Source of the DNA: Fremontodendron californicum
Taxonomy: Eukaryota > Streptophyta > Magnoliopsida > Malvales > Malvaceae
DNA: 64,000 bases
NCBI GenBank assembly: GCA_030761205.1
Contig: JAULJL010000002.1
Location: 20,749,010-20,813,009, forward strand
Direction of reading: 5' to 3'
The notes under the pieces are model-generated. The model had not been told where the DNA came from, did not search any database, and saw nothing but the letters and a program-made list of their open reading frames with translations. Positions 44,612 to 57,000 of this stretch are shown piece by piece. The first letter of the stretch is position 1; each line of letters begins with the position of its first letter. The translations under genes were made by a program, and so were the position numbers.

Positions 44612-45258
44612 TTATGGATACTGTTGACTCTTAATGTACTGCAAGATGTCGTTATACCAAGGGAGGCCATCTGCTTCTTCTTCAATACTAAGACAGTGGG
44701 CAGGAGACTCATATATACTCATCTTTATTGGCACAACTTCACCCCCTTCATTCACTTTAAACATTGATGGCAAAGTAGCCAGAACATCTGCCATTCAGTT
44801 TTCTTCTCGAGGGAAGTAATTGAAATTCACTTCTTCAAACTCCTCCAATAAATTCAGTATGAGTTCTCGATATCGGATTAGCTTTGTACCTCGGGTTTCC
44901 CATTCTCCCTGTAACTGATACATCACTAGGGCTGAATCTTTGAAAACTTCCAATATTTTGATTTTTCTATCCACTACAACACGAAGGCCCATAGTACATG
45001 CCTCATACTCAGCAGTATTGTTTGTACAATTAAAATTTAATCTACTAGGCCTGAATCTTCGAAAACTTCCAATATTTTGATTTTTCTGTCCACTACAGCA
45101 TGAAGGCCTATAGTACATGTCTCATACTCAGCAGTATTGTTTGTACAATCAAAATCCAATCTAGCAGTGAAAGGATAATAATCTTCTTCTGGGGATATGA
45201 GCACTGCAACAATTCCATGCCCCATAGCCTTGGATGCACCATCAAAATACATTTTCCA
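44612..45258 (-). pseudogene. Second (archaeal-type) RNase H domain of element D, with 119 bp duplication
   Basis: LWKMYFDGASKAMGHG and TNNTAEYETCTIGL mark a second RNase H typical of the Tat lineage, thought to be an added archaeal-like domain. The block 44932-45050 is repeated at 45051-45169 with a few changes. Because 119 is not a multiple of three, the frame shifts there. The rest (VMYQLQGEWETRG, FNYFPREEN) continues in another frame, and a stop replaces the residue before MADVLATL. The linker toward integrase ends with SIYESPAHCLSIEEEADG. Confidence 0.88.
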
Positions 45259-45360
45259 TAATTTTTTCTTCAGGGGAACCTCATCTGCTTGAGAAACATA
45301 CATCAAATGTTCATCTAGGAAGTCAAAGTTCAACGGCTCATAATCTTCCACTGCCCGACT

Positions 45361-45732
45361 TGCTAAGAATTCAGCCACTGCACTGCCCTTGATAGCTTTC
45401 TGACTTACATATACAATGTCGTACTTTGACAACAAAATCGGCCATCTTGCCGTCCTCCTTGACAAAGAAGGTTCTTCCAACATGTATTTGATTGGATCTA
45501 GCTTGGCAATCAACCACGTCATGTGGTGCAACATGTACTGTCTTAGTCTTCGAGCAGTCCAATCTAAGGCACAGCACAACTTTTCTACCGACGAATATAT
45601 CAACTCATAATCTGTGAATTTCTTGCTAAGATAGTAAACCTCCTGTTCTTTCTTTCCAGTCTCATCAAGCTGCCCCAAAACACAACCCATGGATCTCTCA
45701 AATACTGATGGATACAATATTATTGGCTTATT
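45361..45732 (-). pseudogene. First (Ty3/gypsy) RNase H domain of element D
   Basis: Domain order RT then RNase H: KPIILYPSVFERSMGCVLGQ, then YYLSKKFTDYELIYSSVEKL, CALDWTARRLRQYML, and SKYDIVYVSQKAIKGSAVAEFLA. It continues open with RT in the 402-codon stretch 46245-45037. The catalytic aspartate usually following 'LY' is not evident (LYPSVFERS), so activity is doubtful even apart from stops elsewhere. Confidence 0.85.
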
Positions 45733-46988
45733 TGGAATAGGTGGCATTAGCATTGGTGGGTTGGATAGATAATGTTTAACCTTTTCAAAGGCGATTTGAC
45801 AACTTTCATCCCATTCTCCTGAATCACGTTTTCGAAGTAGCTTAAATATTGGATCACATTTGTCGGTTAACTGAGAAATAAACCGAGCAATGTAATTCAA
45901 TCTCCCCAGAAAGCCTCTTACTTCTTTTTGAGTACGTGGGGGTGGTAGATTTTGAATGGCCTTCACTTTATCCGGATCAATCTCAATTCCTCTTTTGCTG
46001 ACAACAAAACCCAACAATTTCCCCGAAGTAACTCCAAAAGTGCATTTTTTCGGGTTTAGCTTGAGTCGAAACTTTCTTAGTCGTTCGAAGAGCTTCTTAA
46101 GATTCACAATATGCTTCTCTTCTCCTTGTGACTTTGCAATCATATCAACAACATAAACCTCAATTCCCTTATGCATCATATCGTGAAACAAGGTCACCAT
46201 GGCCCTCTTATATGTTGCCCCAGCATTCTTTAATCCAAACAACATTACCTTGTAGTAGAATGTTCCCTACATTGTAACAAATATGGTTTTCTCCATATCT
46301 TCCGTTGCCATCTTAATCTGATTGTATCCCGAAAATTCGTCCATGAAAGAAAATAAAGAAGTCTTTGCCGTATTATCCACCAAAGTATCAATGTAAGGCA
46401 AAGGGAAATTATCTTTGGGACTGGCCTTGTTCAAATCTCGGTAATCGACACACGTCCGCACCTTGCCATCCTTCTTTGGTACTGGAACAATGTTCGCCAC
46501 CCATTTCGGATACTTTGCCACCTCTAAAAATCCAACATAAAATTGCTTCTTCACCTCATCTTTTATCTTTAACAGCATGTCCGATCTCATTCTTCTTAAC
46601 TTTTGCTGAATTGGCTTGCATTCTGGCTTTAAAGGGAGCTTATGAACTACAATATCTGGATCTAAACCCAGCATGTCTTGGTATGACCATGCAAATACAT
46701 CTACATATTCCTAGAGTAAGGCTATCAGTTCACCCTTTATTGATAATGACAATGTGGTCCCAATTTTAACCTCCTTTATCTCATCATCATTTCCTAGGTT
46801 TATCATTTCTAATAACTCGTTATGAGGAAATACTTGTTTCTCCTCTTGTTCTATTTTCCTTAATAAGTCCGGAGGTAGACCATAGTCCCAGTATCTTCGT
46901 TAGCCTCAAATCACCCGTGCAAATGCGTCTTTCAAAATCAATTTCAGAATTACTAACAAGAAGGTCCTCATATTCCACATCCGAACAC
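45733..46988 (-). pseudogene. Reverse transcriptase of element D (YVVD active site)
   Basis: Coding resumes after the probable intron with CSDVEYEDLLVSNSEI (from 46988). Then come MLGLDPDIVVHKLPLKP, KLRRMRSDMLLKIKDEV, WVANIVPVPKKDGK, CVDYRDLNKASPKDNFPLP and FSFMDEFSGYNQIKM. A stop (TAG) replaces the tryptophan before GTF near 46267. The frame continues with FGLKNAGATYKR and GIEVYVVDMIAK: the YVDD motif is changed to YVVD at 46144-46155 by one base. KKCTFGVTSGKLLGF and GFLGRLNYIARFI complete palm and thumb. Family assignment is certain; the enzyme must be inactive. Confidence 0.95.
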
Positions 46989-47202
46989 CTGTAAATAGGT
47001 AGGGAAAAACAATATAGGAAAATATATATAATGAAAGCAAAATAAATAGCATAAATGAAAGAATGTTGACACATCAATATGAATAAAATGCATCATGCTT
47101 GTTATTTATATTGAATGAAAATATTTAAACAAAAGCCCATTACAAAAAAATTCTTAATATCTCTGGGCAAAGATAATTAAGAATTTTTTTTTAAAGTATT
47201 AC
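46989..47202 (-). other. Probable Ogre-type intron between protease and RT (element D)
   Basis: 214 bases. Minus-strand donor CCAAA|GTAATA overlaps the protease-frame stop TAA (47199-47201). The acceptor is a pyrimidine-rich stretch ending TTCCCTACCTATTTACAG|GTGTTCGG. The interior is very AT-rich, as plant introns are. Element A has the aligned feature at 13227-13426. An intron removed to join gag-pro with RT is established for Ogre. Confidence 0.75.
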
Positions 47203-48820
47203 TTTGGAATAGACTTAAAGACTATGGGCAGCTCAATCGCACTCCAATTGGTCAGTCTATATTCTGGTGGACAAGGTCGCACCATCCTATTTGCATTCTC
47301 ACTTTCCATTCCTTCCTCCCCGATCATGCAGATCACCATATCTTGTATCTGCTCGCCCTTATCCACATGGAACCTCTTGAAAGCTTGCTCAATCATTATA
47401 AGTACATCGTCAAAAAAAAATTCTCCAAATAGAAAATTGGCTGAGCCGAAGCTGTGAAGGATTGGTAGGAAAGTCTTAGGCTCCCATTCAATATCCATAC
47501 CCACGAGACGGACGATCCTCCTTTGTCGGTTCTTTTCAACTTGTTTTCTCTTCTCATGGGCCTTCGAAAGATACCCTAAGCCAAATCGATCTTTCTTTCC
47601 CACTACTTCCATTGCTCAAGCCATCCCTTGATGATATTTTCCAAGATCTTTTCCAGCCTTGCAGCCCTTTCCTACTGTAGTTCTTACTCCTAACCTTGTG
47701 TTCGTGGACAACCTTGGTTTTGGAATTTTTCATCCTTCAGCAACGAAAACTGCATTTACGTACTCCGAAGATCGAAAGGAACGTTCTAAGGCATCTTTAT
47801 TGGGTTCAACATAAAGAGATTCAGTAGATGTAGAGGCTACTATGTCCTCTTCTCCTAATACAGTGACCAAACGCCCCTCCATCACAAATTTTAGCTTTTG
47901 GTGGAGAGATGAGGGTACAACCCCTACTGAATGTATCCACGGCCTTCCCAACAAGCAATTATAGGACGAATTAATATCCATGACCGGAAAGTTCACTGTA
48001 TAGGTGCATGGGCCTATCTCCAGAGGAACCTCAATAGTTCCCATTACCTCTCTCCTGGTACCATCAAAACCTCTGGCTACTGTGCAACTCAGTAACATAT
48101 AAGAAACATCAATTGGTAATTTAGACAAGGTTGCCAAAGGCATTACATTTAATGAAGAACCATTATCTAGAAGCACCCTCAGTAGTATATGCCCCTTGCA
48201 AGTGGTTGTTATGTGAAGAACCTTTGTGGACCCAATACCATTGGGTGGTATTTCATCATAACTGAAATATATATGGTCGTCTGCTACAATTTTTCCCACC
48301 AGCCTGTCTAATTTTTCTACTGATATGTTGTTAGCCACATATGCCTGATTCAACACTCTCAATAGGGCATTTCTATGTGGCTCCGAGTTTAATAGCAAAG
48401 ATAAGATGGAGATTCTTGCTAGCTGACGCTGCAATTGCTCAACCACACTATACTCACTATACTTTATGAACTTTAAAAACTCGCAAGCCTCCTTCTTGTT
48501 CACCGGCTCTTTTGACGAATCTATCTCAATATGGATTGGTTCAACTGCTTTCTTCCCTTTGTCCATTCCTCCATCCTTTCTTGTTGATCCCTGTTCAACA
48601 ACTCAGGGGCATAACACCTTTCACTTCGTGTTAAGTGCCCCACACCTGTAATATCTTGCTGAATTGAAGACCCTGGCATAACCATGTTGCAGTCATATTG
48701 CCATGGTGCAGCTTTGTTTTCCTTGTATGAAAAGGAAAAAGGCAAATCTATGATTAGCTTAGGCACAATTTCCTCAATAATCGGAGTAGTCTTCTCTGGT
48801 TCATCGTAATGGATGATCAA
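47199..48820 (-). pseudogene. Aspartic protease and G-patch-like region of element D
   Basis: Upstream frame 48820-48521 (PKLIIDLPFSFSYKE, VGHLTRSERCYAPEL). The protease frame 48566-47730 has EACEFLKFIKYSEYSVVEQL, the active-site segment LLDNGSSLNVMP at about 48170-48135, ARGFDGTRREVMG, SYNCLLGRPWIHS and VPSSLHQKLKF. A stop replaces a tryptophan at about 47727. The G-patch-like part (GKDLGKYHQG, KKDRFGLGYL) and conserved tail (MVRPCPPEYRLTNWS) lead to the stop at 47199-47201 at the intron donor. The aspartate of DNGSS is present. Confidence 0.92.
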
Positions 48821-49011
48821 AGGTCTTCCTATCCCGTAGCCAGCCGCATTCTCAATAATCTTTACTTCATCCTCTATTTCTTCGTAAAACTAGGCTTCCC
48901 CCTCATCCATCATCTTTTGGACTTTAACCACAAAGTCCCTACATTCTTATATGATATAACCTTTACATCCATGGAACGGGTACCAATTCTCCACCCTGTT
49001 TGCAACTATTT

Positions 49012-50826
49012 TTAAACTGTCACATCCTCTACCATTCTTGCTTTTACCATTTTGAACCACACTTCTATCATTGGAGTCTTGACTTCACTGACATGCCTTT
49101 TCAACCTTCTCTCTTCCCCTGTCAATACTGCATTTACCTGATTCTCAGCATGATCGAGCAACGAATTTCTTGCTATATTTGGCCCATTCCTTGTCTCGAA
49201 CTTCACCACCCCAGTATTAATCAAACTTTGGACTTTCTTCTTAAATGCAGTACAGTCCTCAGTCGAATGCCCTTGAATCCCTGCGTGATATATGCAGCTA
49301 ACATTTGTGTTGTACCACCTTGGATATGGTGGTGTCAAAGGTTTAAGGTATATAGGTTCAACAAGTTCACTCTGAAACAGTTTGGGATATAGCTCACCGT
49401 AGGTGGTAGGAATCGGATCAAATTGGGGTTTTTGGTCATTCCTTGGTGAATGTTAACCATTGCGTCCAGCACCTTGAGTGTGTGGGACAATGTTTCGGGG
49501 AAGATTTATCTGTGGGGATATGCCAATTGGAAAAGGCTGTTGTGGAATAATGGTATAGGGAAATGGGTTTTGGGTAAGATGGTTCACATTGGGGTAGTAT
49601 GGATTATAACCCGGGTAAAGTGTGTAGGGTGTAGGAGGTGCCGAAGATGTAGGAGGAGTATAGGGCCTGAGGGATGTATATGGTGTAAGAGGTGCATAGG
49701 GGTATTGATTGAAGCTAACTGAATGAGTCCCCCCTTTCTTCTTTGCAGGGAAGACCTTATTCGGTGTAGCAGGCTCACCCCTTTCCATTTTCCCGTTCTT
49801 AATGGCAGACTCTATCATCTCTCCGGATATCACCATATCTGCAAAATGTTTGGTGGCACTCCCTACCAATTTATCATAATAAGGTGCTTTCAGGGTATTG
49901 ATGAAAAGCACTGTAGTTTTTTTGTTGGACAAAGGAGGTTGTACTTGTGTAGCCAGGTCTCTCCATCTCTGAGAAAATTCTTTAAAGCTTTCAGTAGCTT
50001 TCTTTTCCATGTTTTGCAGAGTTAAATGGTCAGGCACCATGTCCGTCACATGCTTGTATTGTTCCATGAAAACTTTGGCTAGATCTATCCAGGAACGGAT
50101 CTTAGTACGGGTAAGCTGGTTATACCACCGAGTTGCAAACCCTGTCAAGCTATCCTGAAAATAGTGGATAAGCAATTTTTCATCTTCATCATGTCCGGTC
50201 ATCTTCCGGCAGTACATGGTCAGATACGCTGATGGGTTGGTGGTCCCAATATATTTCTCAAAGTCTGGTACTTTGACATTTGGAGGAATCACTAAACCGT
50301 GCACTAAACTCATCTCTTTGGCATCTAGACTGCCAAATAGCTCTGCCCCTTCAACTGCCCTCAGCATTTCTTCCAGCAGCTGATATTTCTTCTGGGATTC
50401 TGCCATTTCAACCTTCTTTAGCTCGGCCATCTTTGCCTTTTCCTTTTCTGCCAGTTCCTCACAGTCTGGAACGTCCATATCTATTGGAGCAACCCCAATG
50501 TTACCCTTTTTAAGACCAAAATTATGTGCTTCAGCCACTGGTTAGATGTAAACATAAGATGATGCCCCAATTGGAAGTTCATTTCCTACATGATGGGCTA
50601 TCTGGCCATTCTGCTGTACCATTTCAGGTCGGACTTCCTGGTTCACTACCCCCATTCTTGTAACTAAGTTTTCCCCCGGCCATTTCTACCTCATCATGGT
50701 ATTTATCATTTCTATGAGTTTTTCCATTTGTTCCCATGACTCCTCCTGAGACTTAGCCAACTGTTCCTGCAGTTCCCTTTGAGTTATTTTCATCATTTCA
50801 ATTCTAGCGAGTTGATCGTTCTCCAT
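49012..50826 (-). pseudogene. gag of element D
   Basis: Start chosen at ATG 50826 (MENDQLARIEMMK), since the same frame runs to 49012. A coiled-coil N-terminus is followed by the capsid region: DAKEMSLVHGLVIPP, FEKYIGTTNPSAYL, YCRKMTGHDEDEKLL, FQDSLTGFATRWYNQL, TLQNMEKKATESFKEFSQRW and FINTLKAPYYDKLVGSATK. A Pro/Tyr-rich tail follows (49740-49500), then one zinc-knuckle-like module (CIYHAGIQGHSTEDC). In-frame stops lie at 50686-50688, 50542-50544 and 49453-49455. A second knuckle-like piece downstream (49010-48830) is frameshifted. Gag is the best preserved protein of the element. Confidence 0.93.
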
Positions 50827-51344
50827 AGCTCTAGCTTGAGATCGAGTATTGTAAGGGTGTCAAAAATTTGATTCTTTCTGAGTACGACCAATTGTACCTT
50901 TTGTTTTGAAAACCATGAATTAGAATTTATTGACACATTTCTTTTTTATGTTTTATAAAAATGAATGAATGAATAATGACTAAATGTTAACGAATGAAAA
51001 AATAATTAAATGACTAAGTGTATGAATATGAATGAATAATTATAAAGAATAAATGAATGGACAAATAAATAAATGACTAAGTGTATGAATAATTTATAAA
51101 GAATAAATGAATGAATGATTATAAATATAAATATAAATAAATGAATGAACAAACAAAATATATAAAGGAAAGAACAAATGAATGATGAATGCATTTAAAA
51201 GTATTGGCCCCGGGATAATTCCAACCAAACGGTGTTTCATTGATTTCCTAGAACTAAATACATCAAAGATAAAATGATCACTGCTTAAGACAATTTGATA
51301 ATCTGTCTATCCTAATTCAAAATGCTATTACAAAAAACCGGTCC
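50827..51344. repeat. Spacer between ORF1 and gag with 'gaatgaatgaat' repeats (D)
   Basis: No gene. Degenerate 'aatgaatgaataa' and 'aaataaatgaatg' units occupy 50940-51190. The short hydrophobic minus frame 51006-51194 (Phe/Ile/His) is the repeat translated. Confidence 0.85.
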
Positions 51345-53199
51345 TATACTAACTCCCTCGGATCTTGGACTTTCTTTCACTGTCCTCTTTTGATTGCCTT
51401 GCTCTTCAATCTGACCCCTACTTGTTCTCGGCCCTATGATATGCCAGCAGAAGCATCACCATGTAAGTTTTCCTTAACTTGTTTCTCCAGTTGATTGGCT
51501 CGGGTTTCTCATGCTTCGCTCTCTCTTTCCAATAGTTATTCTTCTTTTTAAGGTTTTTGACCTCTTGCTCCCATTCCCAGAAGTCTTGAAGGTCCCTTCA
51601 AATTTGAGTTCGAAGCGGTACCTTTTGTTTTCCAAGTGCAAATCCTTGAGATCTCCCTTGACAGAGTCCCTTTCTCTCTTGATCTTTTCTTTTTCTCTTT
51701 CCCGAGCTAATTATTGTTTTTCATGTCCTCAAGCTCTTCTAGCAATCGGGCAATTTCCTTGCTCATTTGGGCCTTTTGTTTTTCGAATTCTGCCCTTGCA
51801 ATTTCTAACTCTGATGGCACTTCCTCTGGTGGTGGATTCATGAACTGGACCTCTTCCCCATCTGATGTCACCAACCTATCATTAACCCTTAAATCCCTCC
51901 ATACCAAGTAATTAGGTGTGACTATGTCGGCATATTGGGCCACTTTTATCCGGTGAGTTTTCTTCCATGCTTCAATCACTGCCCGCACCTTTCCAGAATA
52001 CCCATCCTCTTCATAAGTGAACTCTGGTGATCCTAGCTTATGAGTCACAGGTGTGAATTGCGGAGACACAACCTGTCTTTGCACCAAAAAAGGTGCATAA
52101 CTCAAAGACACCCAAATTCCGAGTAGTGGAACTCCCGAGTTGTCCCCACATTTATACATAATCGGCATAGGAACCATCCATGGAGCTCTCCAAGTTACCA
52201 TTTCCCCTTTTAGATTCTGAAACATGTTGACCCATTTCTCTTCATCTCTGCCTTCAGGCCAATCCTTTTTAAGGAATTAACTAGTCGGAATTAAAGACTT
52301 CATGTACGGTTTGAAAGATACCTCTTCTATCTTCCAAAAGTGACTTTGAATCAAAATATAAAGGAGTTGTACACACCCCTTGATTCTCTCTTGTCCTTCT
52401 CTTTTACAAAAATTCAAAGATCGGATAGTTTCAGCTATGATGGCTGGAGATGGGTTAATTTTCTATTCCAACTTTTCAAAGAAATAAAAAACACAGCTAT
52501 ATCCACATGACCCAATATCTTTGGAAATATTATTAATCCGTAGATGGTTAAAGCAAAGATGTCCGTGGCTTTTTCTTTAACGGAATGACCTGATATCAAT
52601 TGTCGGAGAGTTTCCCACGGAATGCACCAATTTTTCTTCTTTGTATCCACATGGCTCTCAACCCATGTTGTATCCATTCCTGTGATCCTAGCCACTTTGC
52701 TCATAAAACCTGAAGGTTTCACCTCCTTCAAATATACCCGATCAGGATTAGGACATTCAATACGTAACAATGCTGAATATTCTTCAATAAGTGGGGTCAT
52801 ATCCTCCTTGTTAAAAGTAAAACATCTATAAGCAGGATTCTAGAACTGTACCATAGCCTGAATCAACCCACTATTGACCATAATCGGAATTAAGAGTGCT
52901 ATATCTCCATAATTCTGAGTGAAGGCTTCTTTCTCTGATACATTCCACTGATTCCAAATGTCGGTTAACCCTCAGAGATTATTCTGTCTAAAATCCACTT
53001 TGATCTTTTCCGACAATACTGACACATAATCTTTCTTCAGGCAATCACCATCCTCCCTCTGATCTTTCTCCGACCGTGCCCTAACTACTGCATGATCTTC
53101 TATTACTGAAATAACCTTATACTCCATGAAAAGTTTTTTGGGTTGATGACTATCCCGAGGCCAATAAACTTCAAGTGTATGATAATGTCTATGATGCAT
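51345..53199 (-). pseudogene. ORF1 protein of element D (DUF7745-like)
   Basis: Ogre-type ORF1, function unknown. From the methionine at 53199: LFMEYKVISVIEDHAVV and DYVSVLSEKIKVDFRQNNL (stop at 52972). In the same frame: TDIWNQWNVSEKEAF, NPAYRCFTFNKEDMTPLIEE, YSALLRIECPNPDRVY and NWCIPWETLRQLI, then IYGLIIFPKILGHVDIAV (52800-52435). Another frame continues WRAPWMVPMPIMYKCGD, LLGIWVSLSYAPFLVQRQ, TPNYLVWRDLRVNDRL and a coiled coil (LEIARAEFEKQKAQMSKEI) at 52225-51707. Coiled-coil remnants continue to about 51345. Frame changes and stops make it a pseudogene. Confidence 0.88.
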
Positions 53200-54081
53200 G
53201 TCATAGAAAAGAAAACAAAAAGAAATGAATTAGTAAAGAAATGAATTCACAAATATAACATAAAAAACAATATGCTTTTTCTTTTTTAAAAATGTCCCAA
53301 AAAGTTTAACAGAGTTTCGGCATTATGACGCCTTTGGGACAAAATAATAATTTTATTACGAGCGATATGATGGTCGTTCATCACCACCCAATTTGTAAAA
53401 TCTAACATATAGAAAGATGGTAAAAGGTTGGAAATGTTCCTCCATGTGTTCTTCAACTTCGGGTATCTAACAGAAATCCGGCATGGCTTCGCCTAGGTTC
53501 ACTATATGAAGGTGAATCGGTTCTAAGGCCCCGAATTGTTCCTCACTGTCACCTGTGAAGGCTAGTAACGTACCCCGATAAAAGCTGGTTCAATTCGTTA
53601 GAGTATATTTTCCTATGCCCGTACGGAGGATCATCAAGAAGGCATTAGGTACTTTATACTCCGGAAGTGTTTCACTAGCCGATACAGAGGATAATCACGA
53701 AGGCGTAGTTATTTTACTCCCACTTAAAAGGATGGAACCCGGGTAGAGGGCTCATGTTATGCAAATGAAAGTGCAGTGTGTCTGGAGGAACAAAACAAAC
53801 CTGTCACCGCATAATCTACACTCCTTATTCTAAATACCCCACTAAAATCAAACAATGTAAAGCATCAGTTAAGGAAACATATAAATATGCACAACAAAAT
53901 AGCAAGAAAACAATAAAAGTATGAATGCATATGAAGATGGACATATTTAAAACATTTTATTATTTTCAAGATTCTCTTTATTATTTAAAAATATGGGAGT
54001 TAAAATTAGATACCAATTAAACCAGCAAAACCGAGACTTTGATAACATTCGACTAATTCTAGGCCTGACTCTCTAAAAAAC
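53200..54081 (-). other. 5' leader of element D
   Basis: Non-coding. It shares with B and C the 'ttcggcattatgacgcctttggga' region (53314), 'cggcatggcttcgcctaggttcactatatga' (53478), 'gttcaattcgttagagtatattt' (53588), and a diverged direct repeat (53623 and 53687) with 'ggaagtgttt.actagcc' between the copies. Confidence 0.8.
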
Positions 54082-54099
54082 TCCCCAGCAGAGTCGCCA
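54082..54099 (-). other. Primer binding site (tRNA-Arg type), element D
   Basis: The minus strand reads TGGCGACTCTGCTGGGGA, three bases inside the 5' LTR. It differs by two central bases from the B site. Confidence 0.88.
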
Positions 54100-57000
54100 A
54101 GCTGTCGCAACCTAAAAAAATAAGAGGTCTCATCGCTAGACTTTATTACTCGTTTAAGCATGACATTAAAAAAATAGAGGAAAAGACGACTTAATTCCTC
54201 TTAAAATAAATGAAGGTTTGAAAACGACCTCGAAAAAGACATGGAGTCGCCACCAACCTTTTTTGGCTAGGTGTGATCGACCACCTATTAAAACTGGTTT
54301 TATAAAATATTTTAAAATTGATTAAAACATTTTTAAAACCAATTTCAAGTCTGCGTTTTAAACTAGAGAAAATCGAATAAGCGGGTTTGAGACTCGGTTA
54401 CGTGCGGGGAAGGATTAGCACCCCCACAACGCCCATATAAAACGGTACCTTATTACTCGTGTGTTATCTCAAGTCTCTACAAAAAGTCAATTTTTAATTT
54501 AGTATTTCAATTTAATTCCCAATTTAAAGAAAAATAATTCCATTTTTAATTGAAAATGATTCGGAATTTATTAATTCAAAATTTTCCTATATTCCGAGAC
54601 AAAATCGGCAAAATATAGAAATTTTTATTTATTTGGAAAATTTTCCGAATCATTCTCGTTTTTGGAAAGAAAGATATTCCTTTATTAATGATAATTGATT
54701 ATATCTTCTCCAGCAAACCCGGTAGAGAACTTATGACTTATTTTAACTCGGGAATATCTTTATTTTATTGAAAATCATTATCTTTTTCAAAACATTTAAA
54801 ACAATGAATATGAACATGTGTGACATAAATTAAATGACATAGTAAAGTCTATATAATATAATACAACCTAAATGATATGATATAATTTAAATGACATAGC
54901 AAATTCTAGATGAAATGAAATAACCTATGTGACATGGTATATTCTAAATGAAATAAAATATCCTAAATGAAATGTAATATCCTAAGTGACTTAAAATATT
55001 CTATATGAATTGAAATAACCTAAGTAACATGGTATATTCTAAATGAAATAAAATATCTTAAGTGACATAAGATATTCTAAATGGAATAAAATAACCTAAG
55101 TAACACGATATATTCTAGATGAAATGAAATGATTTAAATGACATGACAAATTTAAATGATATGGCATATTTAAATGATGTGGCATATTCTAATGATGTGG
55201 CATATTTAAATAATATGACAAAAATAAATAATTAAATAAAAAGCATAGGATATCATGAAATATTCAAAACCATATAATAAACAATATAACATCAAAAATA
55301 TAAATAAAAAATAATAACAAAACCATAGAAATTACCATAACAAAAATCACATATTATATAGTATGCATGAACATGGAAAATGCAATGCATGAAAATGTAT
55401 TTTTTCCTTTAATTAAGGGAATCCGTATATCTAAAAAGATATCCGGCTACCTTAGGAAAATATATAAAAAAATATTCTAAAACAAAAAAAAAAAAAACTT
55501 TGTGATTGTTTGAAAACAATTTTGGAAAACTTAGATTAAAAATAAAAAATAAAAGAACCTAGCTAAACCCTTTTTAAATTGCTCTAATTTCCTAAGTTTA
55601 AAATCTCGGACTTGACCACCCTTAACCTAAGGTTTATAAAATTATTTTTAGAGTTTAAAAAGACTTAGAAACTACCCTAAGACAGTAGCTAAACTTCCTA
55701 ATCAGGCCCTCTAAGTAACTTAGCCAAAACAGAAAAATGAATTTTCTTTAAATTCAAATCTCACTCCACTGTCCAGTTTTAAAAAATGATTTTTTAACCT
55801 CTTTTTAAAAATTCAAATAAATCTAAAAAACATATTGGAGACTCAGAACATGTAAAACTACAAGAAAAAAATTTTCTTAATCTTAGGTTAAAGATAACTG
55901 CCCAGAAAAATCGGGAAAGTACGAGTATTGGGGGAAAAAACTGTTCTGCCAAGACATATTTTTTTTTTTGCCTTTGATAAAATCATTTAAAAATCAAAGT
56001 AAAAATGTTAGAGACTCTCCTAAAGACTCACAAACAGTGGCTAACACTTTTGAAAAGTTAGAAAAAAATTGGCTAAATAAAAAAAAAATCACAAAGGTAG
56101 AATAATCAATTTGACAACTCTTTAATTTTCCACAAGTATGATCAAAATGAACATGACTTTGAACCATTGATTGGTCTAAGTCATAAATCATGTGGCATGA
56201 TATGAAATGCACGAAAATGCAGAAAATATGATGCATGAAATGCATGATTTAAAACCTAAATGACATGGAAAATGCATGGCATCAAGAAAATGACCTAGAC
56301 CTAACATGAACTTGCATGGCATTTAATGCAACCTAGGTTTAAAATGCATGAAATGCATGATAATGCAAGCACAACCTAAAGCTAAAGAATGCATGGAAAA
56401 TACACAAAAATATAACATGCTTAAACAAAATACAGAACCAAATATCATGAAAATGCAAACCTATCAACTAGCATGATGAAAATGCACATACAAAGCATAC
56501 AACATGAGGGATGGCCGAATGGTCCTATACTTCAAAATGAGCATGGCATTTTTACAAACACATGATTTACTAACATGCAAAGCTAAAGAATAATGCTAAA
56601 TCATGCAAACATAAAGTAAAGGCATGAAAACAAATAGTCATTTTCACAAACACATGGATTAGCAAAATGCAAATCATGAGCAAACTTAAACACTTCGAAA
56701 ACAGAAAATCAAAAATGTAAGAGAAGGAAAATAAACATGATAACAAGATAGTAACCATCAACAATAGAGGTAAGCAAGCAACAAAATCAAAACAAGCTTC
56801 ATATTTTTGTATTTGAAGAAGATTTAGAGCATCAAAAACTTGTTAAATACCATTAAAATCATGAAATAAAAAACAATACAGCAACCATAAGAAAAAAAGG
56901 GCCATTCGGCCACCCTAGTAATATGTAAAAAAAAATGGTTTTTTTGAGGATTTTTAAGAAAGTATCAAGAAAGAACATGAATAAGAAACTTAAAAACATT

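Noticed and set aside
46365..46769. 134-codon plus-strand frame
   Set aside because: Antisense shadow of the RT domain.
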